DNA from: Omphalotus guepiniiformis
Taxonomy: Eukaryota > Basidiomycota > Agaricomycetes > Agaricales > Omphalotaceae
Direction: 5' to 3'
DNA length: 35,861 bases
Assembly (NCBI GenBank): GCA_028554645.1
Contig: JAQOOI010000039.1
Location: 1 to 35,861, forward strand
In this document: in pieces, positions 18,471 through 29,149 of the stretch
How the letters are laid out: the number at the start of each line of letters is the position of its first letter
Position numbering within the stretch: position 1 is the first letter of the stretch
Notes under the pieces: model-generated
What the model saw: the letters and a program-made list of their open reading frames with translations, nothing else
Told to the model about the DNA's origin: nothing
Database searches by the model: none
Program-made: the position numbers and the translations under genes

Positions 18471-20076
18471 CTGATTAAAGAAGATAGCGAGCACCGTATA
18501 TATGACGCCATGATGTCAACTTCTTGTGGAGAAAAGACAGAGATCTGCACAAAAGACAATATAATGAAAATATTGTTTACACACCTGAGATCAAAGAAGA
18601 TAGGGCATGCACATATGATCCTGTGATAGAGTCAGAAAGATAGATCGGCAGGCAGGAGGGAGTTTGAAGGCTCTTCCAACGAAGGCCTGCATAATTACAA
18701 TGAAATACAGCGTGAAAATATATGAAGAACATTGCTGTACTCACCTGAGATCAACATGTATGTATGGCACCGTGATGGCAACTTGTCATAGACGAAAGGA
18801 TAGTTCTGCACAAAGACAAGGAAATTGCAGCATGATAATGTATGGAGAATTTTACTGTACTCACCTGAGATCAATGAATGGGGAACATGTACAAATGCGG
18901 TACTTGCTTTCAAACAAAAGGACAGGACATGGAGGAGGGAAGGTTGAAGGTTCGTAGGACCAAGACCTGCACAATACAAGGAAATGCAAGGTGAAAATCC
19001 ATAAAGTACTACAAATACGAGGAAATCTCGCGTGAAAATACGTGAAGAACGTTGCTATACTCATTCTGAACCAAAGATATGGCAAATAGGTGGATAAGAC
19101 ACCGTGATGGCAATTCGGCGTGGAGGAAAGGACAGCTCTCCACACAGGAGGGAAGGTTGAAGATTCGTACAGCCAAGGCCTGCACAAATACAAGGAAACC
19201 CCACTTGAAAATAGGAAGAACGTTGCTGTACTCACCTGCTATCAAAGAGATAGCAAATATGTGGTTATGTGGTTATGTGGTTAAGACACCCTGATGGCAA
19301 TTTGTGCTGGATGAAAGGACAAACTGGCAAAAAGACAAGGAAATCCGGTGTGAAAATGTGCGAAGGGATGGGTATGGGTCTTAAACAACCAACTGCCATG
19401 TTGGCAATTCGTCGTGGACGAAAGGATAGACCTGCAAAAAAACAAAATCCAGCATGACCATGTAGTAGAACCTTACTATACTCACCTGAGCGCAATGAAG
19501 ATGGGGTTCATATTGAATTGCAGTACTCGTCATGGACGAAAGGATAGCTCTGCACACAGGAGGGAAGGTTGAGGGTTGCTACAACCAAGGCCTGCACAAA
19601 TGCCAGGAAATGAAGCATGAAATCATGCCACAAAACGCTGCTGTACTCACCTGAGATCAAAGAGATAGCAGATATGTAGTTAAGACGCCCTGATGGTAAT
19701 TCGTCCTGGATGAAAGGATAGACTGGCAAAAAGACAAGGAAATCCGGCGTGAAAATGTGCGAAGAACCTTACCTTACTCACCTGAGATGGATGGACATGA
19801 GTCTCAAGCAATTAACCACTATGTTGGCAGTTCGTCGTGGACGAAAGGATAGACCTGCAAAAAAACAAGAAAATCTGTCGTGACAATGTAGTAGAACCTT
19901 ACTGTACTCACCTGAGCGCAATGAAGATGGGGTTCATATTGAATTGCGGTACTCGTCGTGGACGAAAGGACAGCTCTGCACACAGGAGGGAAGGTCGAAG
20001 GTTGCTACAACCAAGGCCTGCACAAATGCAAGGAAATGAAGCGTGAAATCATGCCACAAAACACTGCTGTACGCAC
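18471..20076 (-). repeat. Exon-intron cassette array 1
   Basis: Eleven donor positions on the minus strand, most of the form CTCAG|GTGAGTA, lie at plus coordinates 18470, 18584, 18744, 18864, 19062 (mutated), 19235, 19485, 19650, 19781, 19911 and 20076. Spacing is 114-250 bp and there is a 426-bp higher-order period near the right end (19485-19911). Introns are about 55-60 nt and end TTTGTGCAG or TTTTTGCAG (example 20076-20018). Exon blocks share the core CTTTCGTCCACGACGA and give peptides such as YPFVHDELPS in one frame and LSFRPRR in another. Neither frame is open through all units. Splice signals are better conserved than any coding frame. A gene with repeatedly duplicated exons that has decayed, or a satellite that carries introns, would both fit. 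Confidence 0.55.
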
Positions 20077-22298
20077 CTGAGATCAAAGATAGTAACAAAT
20101 ATGTAGATACGACATGGCAAGCAGATGAGCAGTTCGTTTTGGTGGCAACGTTGTAGTGACTGTGAAATGAACGAGAGAGATACTCAAATGAGCACAATCC
20201 AACTCAAATCAAAAATGATGTAGGGTGAGGTGTGACTGGCGTTGTCAGAGATTCCGCACAGTTAGACACAACAATTGAACTTCGAATCTGCAGGGTTACA
20301 GATTTCTTTATCTCAATCTGGGTGAAAAATGGCAGAGGGTATCTCAAAACACAAGATTCAGACAGAAGGTAAGGGTGGTTTTCAGGGTTCAGGAGAGATT
20401 CAGGACAATCAATCTCGATGTTTAAACTCGATCCAATGGTCAGACAATGCAGGGAACAGTTTCAGATGCAGCACAGACAGTTTCAGCAGGCAGATTCAGC
20501 ACAGACAGAACAGCAGTTTCAGCAAAGATTCAGTATCTCTTTCAATTTATCTGCCACAAGGGACTTTACAGAAGTTTTCACGACTGGATATTTCTCGAAC
20601 TGAACTCTAAAGAGCCAGGCTATATTTCATCTAAGAAGGGTTTCCTGCTTTGGCTTGTAGCTTTGGGCAGTACTTGCTTAAGAAAATCTAAATAGATACT
20701 CTGTAAGCTATATATACTAAATCATAAAATCAAACATATATCTCGAAATTAAAAGAGTAATCTGAACAGTAAATGAGTCAAAAGTAAGTAAGTATCAATT
20801 GGGCAGAGATTGGATTCTTTTTAGGTAGTTTTCTAGGTAATTTTCCAGTTAGATAGTCAAAAGTAGGAACTTTGGGTATAGATTGGTATAAAAACAGAAA
20901 TATATCGCTTTGTCCGCGTTCTAGGTGTGTTAGGGCGTACCCAGGGTATCTAAATAAAGGTCCAGAACATGTAAATAGCAACCAGTATCCTGACAGGTGA
21001 CATTCTCCTCAGTGCATTGCAAATCTGGTCCCCTATAAGTTTCTCCAAAATTGGCACATTCTCCTCTACTAGGGCAGCATTAGGGGTTGTGTAGAAGCTC
21101 TAGAGCTTATCTAGACCATGCTTCATCGTTTCTATCAGCCACAGTAAGGTACAGTAACTGTTTATTTCAAGTTTACCCCTATACCTCTCTTTTTGGTCAG
21201 ATTTGTACTCAGGTTATATTTCTTGTTTAGGATAGCTCTCAGCTTCTCCTAGGACAGTATTCTATCCCATAGTTTCATCTAAGACCTCCAATTAGAGTGC
21301 CTTTGTCTTTCATCAAGTTCAGAGGGTTACTGAATTTCAGAGAGATACTCAGACCCAGAGAGATACTCATTTTCAGTATCTAACTCCTTCCATCATGAGT
21401 ATTGAGTATCTAACTCATTTGTGCAGATGTAACTTTGAATCTACTTCCATTATTACACAGATTGGCAGTTTCTCTTAGTGACATTATGTTCACATAGTAC
21501 TCAATGTACAAATATTTCTCTGGTAATACAATCTTCAAGATTGCCCATATTCTCAGCATTCAATCTTGTAGTGCCAACTTAGTTAGCAAGACCAGCTGGA
21601 ACTTTTGATCAGTCCAAAGGACTTAGATAGTTGTTCAATTGAAGTGAAAATCCATCAACCCCTTGGATTACAGTCAACAACACTTGGTAGAGTCTCTAGT
21701 TATTAGAGGGTGGGTCTGACCAACTCAATCTGGTATGGAACATTGGAATTCCAACACATCTGGAGAGGCATAACTAGTATCTCTTTGTATAACCCATTGG
21801 TCACAGTTGCTTAGCACCAGATCTAGTACTGTAGCAAACACTACACTTAGGCATTGTGAGTACAAGTATGTTTCATGTCTTAACTAGCAGTCTGGGGTGA
21901 CTCTAGTCCTTTATGTTCAGTTTCCAATGCTTGAACATTCCATTTTTACTTCAATCTGATAGATTTCAGTACTGAAAGGCTTTTTGACGCAACATCTCCC
22001 CCAAAGTAAAATAAGATCGTCCCCGATCGTACCAGATTGGCCAAAATCGAGTTAGATACAATTATTACTAGTAGATTTGTCATAGAAGCGCATTTCGTAC
22101 TGTTCAATATCACAATATCACGTCTCGCGGACTGCCTTTAGGCAAAACTTTTCTCGATTGATCGCCAGTCAATACATTTACATCGGCATGTGACGGCAAT
22201 GTCAGACTTCGGCGAAACCAGCAATCTACTTCTGTCGAAGTTTCGACTTAAACAGACAGTGATTCTCGTTTTCTCTTCACATCTCACTTCGTCCCCCG
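20077..22298. other. gene-poor region; possible Gln-rich ORF at 20329-20610
   Basis: A 93-codon plus frame (20329-20610) and an overlapping 61-codon Gln-rich frame (20418-20603) share CAG-rich direct repeats (CAGTTTCAGCA); neither is convincing as a gene. From 20.7 to 21.95 kb the DNA is CpG-poor and carries several copies of the GAGTATCTAACTC motif. TATAAAAA at 20887-20894 has no gene attached. Confidence 0.4.
21995..22006 (-). other. polypurine-tract-like site with possible LTR edge
   Basis: The minus strand reads CTTTGGGGGAGA followed by TGTTGCGTC, the layout seen where a polypurine tract meets the TG of a 3' LTR in Ty3 elements. The position, downstream of the integrase on the same strand, is right. 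No second LTR was found, so this rests on a short motif. Confidence 0.35.
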
Positions 22299-24830
22299 AT
22301 GGATGACTTTTCAAGGCAATTGGCTTCCTCTATTACTCTCAGTAGGGAGCCTTCCGAGGTACCGGTAAGTCCTTTTTAATTCCTTTCTCTCACGCGCTGT
22401 TTTTCACAGTGTGTCACATATATATTCGAGAACCGTTCTCAATTGACGGCCTCTTTCTTTCCTTTTCTCCCTCACAGCTCGCAGACATGAACAAAGAAGA
22501 CTATAAATCGCTCTCCGCCATTGCTTCAAGACTAGGTGACTTGGACCGACGTCTACGGGACCAATCGTTCAAGGAGTTTGGCAAGGGTCTTAGATTAAAT
22601 ACCATTACATCCGCTTTCGATGATTTGAATCTCGCCTTGGTAGGCATCATTTCTTTTCATCTTTGTTATAGCTAACCTCATCTTTACAGACTCGCGTTGC
22701 TTTAACATTTAATCAATGCCAGAGAGCACATACACATCTCCCCGACTATTTCACTGGCTCCTTTCTTTCAGCCTGCAATCTCGCCTTATGGCTTCATCAG
22801 GCAAAACCGACTTCCTTTATCGTGCCGCCCTGGGGGCTAAATCACGCTAAACTCGATTCCTTCTGTCTTAAATATACAGTAAATATTGGTTTAGACTTCG
22901 TTTCATTTCCTATGCTAACTCTTTACAGCTTCGCAATTTGTGGGAACCACTCCCTCCATTTCCCAAGCTTAAGCAAACTCCACAGCTCGAGGAGGACAAC
23001 GACGACGACGAGATATTACTTCCGCCTCTTGCCACACTTTCTGCGTCTGCGAAGGCCGCTCGCGCTGGATCCTTGAAGATTTCGGCACCCATCTCCAAAC
23101 CAAAGCCTCAGCCAAAGCCAAAGGCCAAGACCTCTGTAACGCCCTTACCGGGTCGTTCAGTAAGTCTTTTCTTTTGTTCGAAGTTGTCATTTCTCACTCT
23201 TATCATTCTCAGATGAAACGCAAGATTTCCGACGTCGAAGCCACGGCCGAATCTACTGAGCTGACCGACGGCGACGACGATGATACTGGCTTCGAGTCCG
23301 AGAGCCCTGAGCCTCCGGCTAAGAAGTCTCGCATCTCTGAGGGTAAGAAGCCTGCAGCGGCAGCTTCAAAGGTACGTTTTTCTTTGTAGATTTATTTATT
23401 CTTTTCTCATATTTTCTTACACAGGGCAAGGGTAAACAGGTTGTCAAGCCAAGACCAAAGATCCGGAAGACACGAGTGGAGGAACCAATCGATGAACCAG
23501 CGTCTCGAAAGACGCGATCTAAGGCAACTCCAGTCACCGTCCCAGCATCTAGCGACGAGGAAGAGGAGAAGAAGGAAGATGAGAAAGTGGTCAAGACTGA
23601 GGGTGCTAAGGCCCCCGTCAATCTTAACGTCGACTTTGAGGCACCTCTATGGGCTTCTCGCGCTGACTTCTCGACATCTTCTGTTTCTCTTGCTCCGGGC
23701 ACTCGTTACGAGGCGCCAAATCTTCAAGTAAGGCTTTTTTTTCTCTATTGCAGCATCTTAGTTACTGACAAGGTCTTTCCTTAGCGATCAGATGGACGAA
23801 CGCCTCAAAATTGTGCGAAGGAGGACTTTGAAGCGGTACCCGGTAAGTATCTCTTCTATTTCATTTTTCTAGTGTTTGTTTAACAGTTCTTTTACAGGCC
23901 GTGTTGTCTTTGGATGGCCTTATGGCCGTCCTGTTACTTTACAGCAACTCGTTTCAGTCAACCGCACATTTGACAGGGTGAGTATCTCTCTGACTCGAGA
24001 TAGATATTCACTAACATTTCCTTTTGTCATTATCCAGTTCTTTGGCGACTCCATCTGTGCTTCGTGCGTAGGTGGTACACACACAGAAGGGCGGGAATGC
24101 CGTCCCCAACTTAACAGCAAGACATTCGAGTGGCGCTGCGCGACTTGCGTGAAGGACAATCACACCTGCAGCTGGTCCTACGGTTTGGAGGGCAGCGATC
24201 AGTTGCGCTGCCTTTCATACACGTTGGCTCGCAGCGGGAGCGCAGGTAAGCACTTTTCTCATTTCTCTAGATATCTTTTTATTAAAGATCCTTCATTTCT
24301 TAGTTGTTGCTCAGGAAGCCGACCAACTTCAGATTCTTATCGACACTTACGAAGACATGCAAAACAGCGTCTCCGCGCAGATGCGAGCAATGGAACGGGT
24401 ACATCGAACGATCTTGCAGCGTCAAGAACACATCAAAGCATCCTGTCGTGATCCTCGTCTCGTTCTCCATCAAGTTCAGACCGGTGACCTGACGTTCGAC
24501 TATTCCGACGAGCAGCTCAAGTTGCTGGCTACCGCGCTTGGCTGGGACATCAACCTGGTGTCTCGGGCAAGCTATATTGCAAGGAACGAAGCTGGTCGTT
24601 TCGTCGTGGTGGATCCAGAGGTTGTGCAGCCAGCCGGCCCTTCCAATATTCGCTCCACTCCCGTTGCTACAGCTGACATTGACGAATCGCCTCAGGCGGT
24701 CAGTGCCTCGCAGATAACGGTCGAAGAGGACGAAGACAAGGAGGACGAGTTGGAGGAGGAGACAGCCGGGAAAGTCCTGGTGCCAGAAAGCAGTCCACTA
24801 GCTGGGAGGGATGATCCCCTCTCAGAGTGA
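22299..24830 (+). CDS. Intact 10-exon gene, unknown nuclear-type protein with Cys-rich motif
   Basis: Exons: 22299-22364, 22478-22639, 22690-22878, 22929-23159, 23213-23371, 23425-23727, 23785-23842, 23898-23977, 24038-24245, 24304-24830. They total 660 codons plus TGA; all introns are GT-AG and every junction keeps frame. Residues about 1-140 are mostly neutral (MDDFSRQLASSITLSREPSE). The middle (about 165-320) is Lys/Pro-rich with basic runs and acidic clusters (EPPAKKSRISEGKK, SSDEEEEKKED), like disordered nuclear proteins. About 415-475 is Cys-rich: C-x2-C-x10-C-x12-C-x2-C-x6-C (CASCVGG...CATCVKDNHTC), a plausible twin zinc-binding motif. A coiled-coil-like segment (LQILIDTYEDMQNSVSAQMR) and an acidic tail follow. 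No signal peptide or membrane segment. Family unrecognised; a DNA- or RNA-binding role is a guess. The intron at 22365-22477 also contains an internal acceptor that would give an early stop. Confidence 0.75.
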
Positions 24831-25664
24831 CTTTCAAGGCTCGGGTGCACGCATAGTTCGTACCCCTCTATTCCTTTACTTTCTCCGTCTCTCAGCCCGA
24901 TTCTCACAGATCTGTCGCTTTCTTCGCTTGGCTGGGACTTGTCGTATCCATTTGCATTTCGTCACGGGTAACTCTGGTGTTCAACACACCGGGTTGCCCA
25001 AATATATATCTTTTCATATCGTTTACTCCAGATACTCCCTATACTTACTTTATAGTAGTATAGGTCGAAGTATCTTCATAGTAGTACTGAGCTTTCATGC
25101 TCAAATATATGTTTCGTTTTTCTTGGTATGAATCTGGTGTGAAACATAAGAAATCAGATTTGAGAGTCTCCTTCAAATTGAGTATCTAACTCGATTCGAG
25201 AGGGAAACGATTCTTTAAATGACTTAAGCCCACAATTTTCAATAAGTATCATTTCTTTTTGAGGATACATTGAATTTATTAAGTCCTTTCTGTCAAGGTT
25301 GAGAGCTCTCGGTTACTCGGCACTGCTATCCAGCTAAGTCCTCTGCGGTCAAAGCTGTCTAGATCTCCAGATTTGAGATATTTGAAATTTCAAAAATTCA
25401 AAATTTTTGGCCTTGTAAACTTTGTGTGCTCTCTCCCTCCAAGTAAAATTAACTTCAACGTCCCCGTTGATCAATCTGCTACGCTGGCTAGGCCTCATTG
25501 TGCCTGTTTGAACAGCATAGGAGTAATGACCAACTTGCAGATTTAGACGGGGTAGACCCGATATAAAAGGTGCAGCGCAGATTCAGAACGACTCAGCACC
25601 ATCTATCACTTGGTTCTACAACCCTTCCACTTTTATCATTTCTCTATCTCTATATTTTACAGTT
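24831..25664 (+). promoter_or_regulatory. intergenic region with TATA box for the 25.7-kb gene
   Basis: TATAAAAG at 25562-25569 lies 96 bases upstream of the ATG at 25665, a usual fungal arrangement, followed by a pyrimidine-rich leader. One GAGTATCTAACTC copy lies at 25180-25192. No gene is seen in the interval. Confidence 0.5.
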
Positions 25665-27063
25665 ATGGCCCCTAAAGGTCCCAAGACTTGGCCTGAGCGT
25701 CCTGAGTGGGTTGCCACAACGCAACGATATCTTTCTCGAGCTACTGGAGCCATGGAGGCCAAAGATGCGGATACTGAACTGCTTGGGATGCTTATTACAG
25801 CCCTTGCAAGCCATCTTGTAAATGTTCAATCTTTGATTCCAGGTCCAGTATCTAACTTGATTTCTTATTACAGAAGAAGTCTCTGCCTGCATATGCAGTT
25901 GCTAAGTCCGAGGAAGCGTTCACTTTGTTCGACAAAGGTGTCAATCTGGTCGCAGATGCAGTCAAGAAGTTCCCATCTGTAGGTGAACCTGACACTTTCT
26001 CCGCCATTAAAGCTTTTCGGGACGACTTGGCAAAGCGCAGAGAGACTCTCAGCGGGTCTAAGAAGCGCAAAGTACGTTTTTATTGACCATCCCTCTCATT
26101 TCGAGTATCTAACTGCCTATCGGTGTGTAGCCAGCTAAAACTCCCGAACTTATTGAGGATGACGATGATGACGATGAAGAGATTGAGGTCATTACTGGTG
26201 ACGGAGACGTTACTGTAAGTATCTAACTCCTTGGTTACTGAGTATCTAACTCAAATCCCAACATGGTCTTTCTTTTCTCAGATGGCAGATGGACCTTCTC
26301 TTGGGCTCTCTGCGTCGATCCACGCTCCCAATAAGGATAACAAGGACTCTAGCAAGGACAAGACCAAAGGTTCATTCACTACTACCACAGTTCATAAGTC
26401 TTCCAAGGAAAAAGTAGTAATCACTTCTCCAAGGGTAAGCAGATTTATGTTCAGAACTGTTCATTCGTTTCTCTAGACTGATGTACCATGGTAACTTTGC
26501 AGGCTACCTCAGTTGGACCCAAAGATGTTTTTTAGTTCCATCTGGAGATATTCATGCAGTTTCATGTACTAACTATAAATGTTCATGTAGAATGAACCTA
26601 TTCCTGAGCCCCACAAGGTGATTGTCATGAAGAAGCCTCGCATTGAGAACCCAATCGTCAACCTTAGAGAGGAGACAGACCATGAGTAGTCACCCAATCT
26701 GCGGCTTTTTCGAGTATCTAACTCAATTATCCTGCAGATGAGCGCAAACTCTGGGAGAGTGGAGAAGAGATTGTGACCCGTATCACTGCTCTGTTCCCTT
26801 TCATGGACTTGGACCACTTCTCTCCTGAGGTTATTCAATCAATTTCCAACTTCTTGAAGACAGAACTCAGTGTTCATCAACATGCCATTCAGTATCATCA
26901 TTCTCAGTACAGATTCGCCTACAAGGAGTTTTCCCGTCTGGAATTGCTCCGGAGACAGAAGGAGAAGGATTACAGGGCCAACCAGAGTCCCTTGGAGTCT
27001 GGTCCAGGTACTGCTGATGATCCAGCTCCTTTCTATGCATTTCCATCTGCAGACATTCTCTGA
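25665..27063 (+). CDS. Multi-exon unknown gene, broken at its last junction
   Basis: Exons: 25665-25817, 25874-26071, 26131-26214, 26282-26434, possibly 26503-26526 (weak donor GTTTTT), 26591-26685 and 26738-27063. Frames join cleanly through TDHE. There, unspliced reading gives GAG TAG and splicing gives GAA TGA, so both stop. The last exon is open for over 100 codons only in another frame (ERKLWESGEEIVTRITALFP ... KEFSRLELLRRQKEKDY), where it looks like a helical coiled-coil domain. Before the break: MAPKGPKTWPERPEWVATTQ, a helical segment, a basic stretch (SGSKKRK), an acidic run (EDDDDDDEE) and a Lys/Ser-rich part. The layout (basic, acidic, then coiled coil) loosely resembles the neighbouring 22.3-kb gene. 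Family unknown. Four introns carry the GAGTATCTAACTC branch-site motif or a near copy. Confidence 0.6.
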
Positions 27064-27264
27064 CTTTAATGTTACATCTGGATATCTCAGTATCATTTAT
27101 GGGCAGTTTACACGGTATTGGTACATCATATAGGACATCTTTAGACACCCTTTATGTTTATCTTAGTAGTGCATACTACTGTTACCCACTTTTTACTTTC
27201 ATCTGCAGTTAGATAGTCACTTTTCAGTGTCTATCTCGTACTTTGTTCAAATATAGTGTGTTTA

Positions 27265-29030
27265 TCATTTATTTTGTGAAGATTGAGACCTAGTCTGGAC
27301 TGGAGCGTCCCAATCTGGTTCTTCTTCATCTACATCGTGCGCAGATTGCAGTTCTTCATCACTGGACTCATCAAGATCTTCATCTTCAGCAGGAATTCTC
27401 AGTTGAGGAATACTGTCAAAGATGTAATCTCTCTCAAGTTCAGGGTCTAACTCATTGTTATCATTGACCATCTCTTCTAGTTGTTCACTAGTCAGGTCTA
27501 TAAGCTCATGAATGTTCTCAGGCAGTTGAATTGGTTCATATCTAGCTACATGGGGTAGTACTCTGAAGGCAGCAACCTTTTCTCTGAGTACTGTACCATC
27601 CATCTGGGCCACAATGTAGGATCCCCCTTTGGTTCTCCTTATCACAATCATGGGCCCCAGGTATCTAGGATACATCTTTCTGTCCAAGTTCTTCTCAACT
27701 TGTGTATTTCTGACTTGTATAAGTGTACCAGGTTTGAAATCAAAGTCTCGGATAACATTTCTGTATTCTTCTTCATATTGTCTAAGAGTCTCTTTCTTGG
27801 TTGTATCAATTCTAGATATCATCTCCTGCACATGGGTTCTATGCTTAGCTAGAGCTTGTGCCCTATAGCCAATGAGTTCCTCATATGTCAAGATTCTATC
27901 TGGAAGTTTTACTAACCATGTAGATTCAACAATATCCAAGGGTAGGATAGGTTCAGCTCCAGTAACAAGGAAGTATGGTGAACATCCAAGTCCTTTTCTA
28001 GCTGTAATTCTATCTGCCCAGAAGACATGTTTGAGAAACCACCACCATCTCTTTAGATCTCCACCTGTAGCTTTTGCCAAGGCAGTTCTAATGTCAAAGT
28101 GGGCTCTCTCAATCTTGCTATTTGCTTGGGAATTGTAAGGAGATATGGTAATTCCTTTAATTCCATATTTATCTTCTAGCCATTTAAGCATAGCTCGCAT
28201 CTGGGGTGCATTATCAGTTACTACTTCATCAGGACATCCCCATCTGCATATAATATCGTCAAAGAACCATTCTCCCAATGATCTAGCATTGTCAGATCTT
28301 AAGGCTCTTCCTTCAGACCAGGATGAGAGTGCACATCTGCCATGTACAACATCCTTGCAACCATTACTTGGAGGTGATACTTTGAACACATCTACATGAA
28401 TCTTCTGAAACAGGGAGGGAGTGTGTGTAAGAGTGGGAGGAATCTTCAACAATTCTAATTTTCGGTTCTGGCAGATTTGGCAGGATTTGACAAACCAATT
28501 GACATCTCCATTCAAATCTGGCCACCAAAAACGCTTCTCTATGAGAGCTTTTGTTGCAAACATTCCTTTATGTCCCAGATGGTCATGAGCAGCATGCATC
28601 ATGTACATCCTTTTCTCTTTAGGCACAACCAGTCTATGCTGGCCTCCTGTATCATCATTCCTTCTATAGAGTCTACCATCTCTGTCTACAAAGAACTTTA
28701 CAGCCCTGGAAATGAACTTTTCCATAGCAGTCTCACCTAGGTGAGCTAGAGGCTGATTGCCCTGCAGGTACCAATCTTTGATTAGGTCTAGTTGTTCATC
28801 CAGTTCCTTTGTAGATGCAGATCTGTGATCCTCTCTATATGGGTGTTCATGTCTCCATTCAGTACCTCCTTCAGGTATAACCAAGGTCTGTGCAAACTGC
28901 AACATCGAGTTAGATACTGGATGTTGAGTTGCTAACAGCTCTCTAATGGAATTCAAGTGACGTTCTTCTTCAAGAGCTTCTTGCAAATCGTCCTCAAAGT
29001 CGTCTATTGACTTTGCAACTTCCTGCAAGT
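27265..29030 (-). mobile_element. Ty3/gypsy integrase ORF, 5'-truncated, catalytic residues intact
   Basis: An open frame of 587 codons with no stop or shift. It begins not with ATG but at an acceptor-like GTTACTTGCAG|GAAGTTGC, with a TGA just upstream. H2C2 zinc site: HDHLGHKG (residues about 148-155) and SCQICQ (about 182-187). Core: Asp in KIHVDVF (213), Asp in VTDNAPQ (272) and Glu in NSKIERAH (307), so DD35E spacing. A GPY-like region follows (YPRYLGPMIVIRRTKGGSYI). The C-terminus is acidic (DEDLDESSDEEL) and no chromodomain is seen. Reverse transcriptase, RNase H and protease are absent; upstream lies a minisatellite. It is either the 3' exon of a pol gene that lost its 5' part or a retained integrase gene. 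The clean frame is unusual beside the decayed elements of 1-14 kb. Confidence 0.88.
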
Positions 29031-29087
29031 AACCACCTCAAGTATCTATTTCATCTAATAATATATCCTGATCATTATGGGCCATAA

Positions 29088-29140
29088 TAAACATGTCGAC
29101 ATGTCAGCATGCAAAAACATGTCAACATGTCAACATGTCA
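29088..29140. repeat. ACATGTCA short tandem repeat
   Basis: About five copies of the palindromic ACATGT, four of them as ACATGTCA or a one-base variant, just outside the integrase frame. Confidence 0.75.
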
Positions 29141-29149
29141 TACCAATAA

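Larger units (their letters stand above)
21375..28918. repeat. dispersed 13-base motif GAGTATCTAACTC
   Basis: Exact copies lie at 21404-21416, 25180-25192, 26240-26252 and 26712-26724. Copies matching at least 11 bases start at 21375, 25847, 26103 and 26217; reverse-strand copies are at 22049-22059 and 28907-28918. Arms GAGT/ACTC are inverted. The central CTAAC supplies the predicted branch site of several introns of the 25.7-kb gene. Confidence 0.8.

Noticed and set aside
23319..23702. 127-codon minus frame inside the 22.3-kb gene
   Set aside because: Antisense to exons 5-6 of a gene with fully consistent splicing; shadow.
24692..24907. Ser-rich minus frame at the end of the 22.3-kb gene
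   Set aside because: Complement of the Glu/Asp-rich tail of the real gene.
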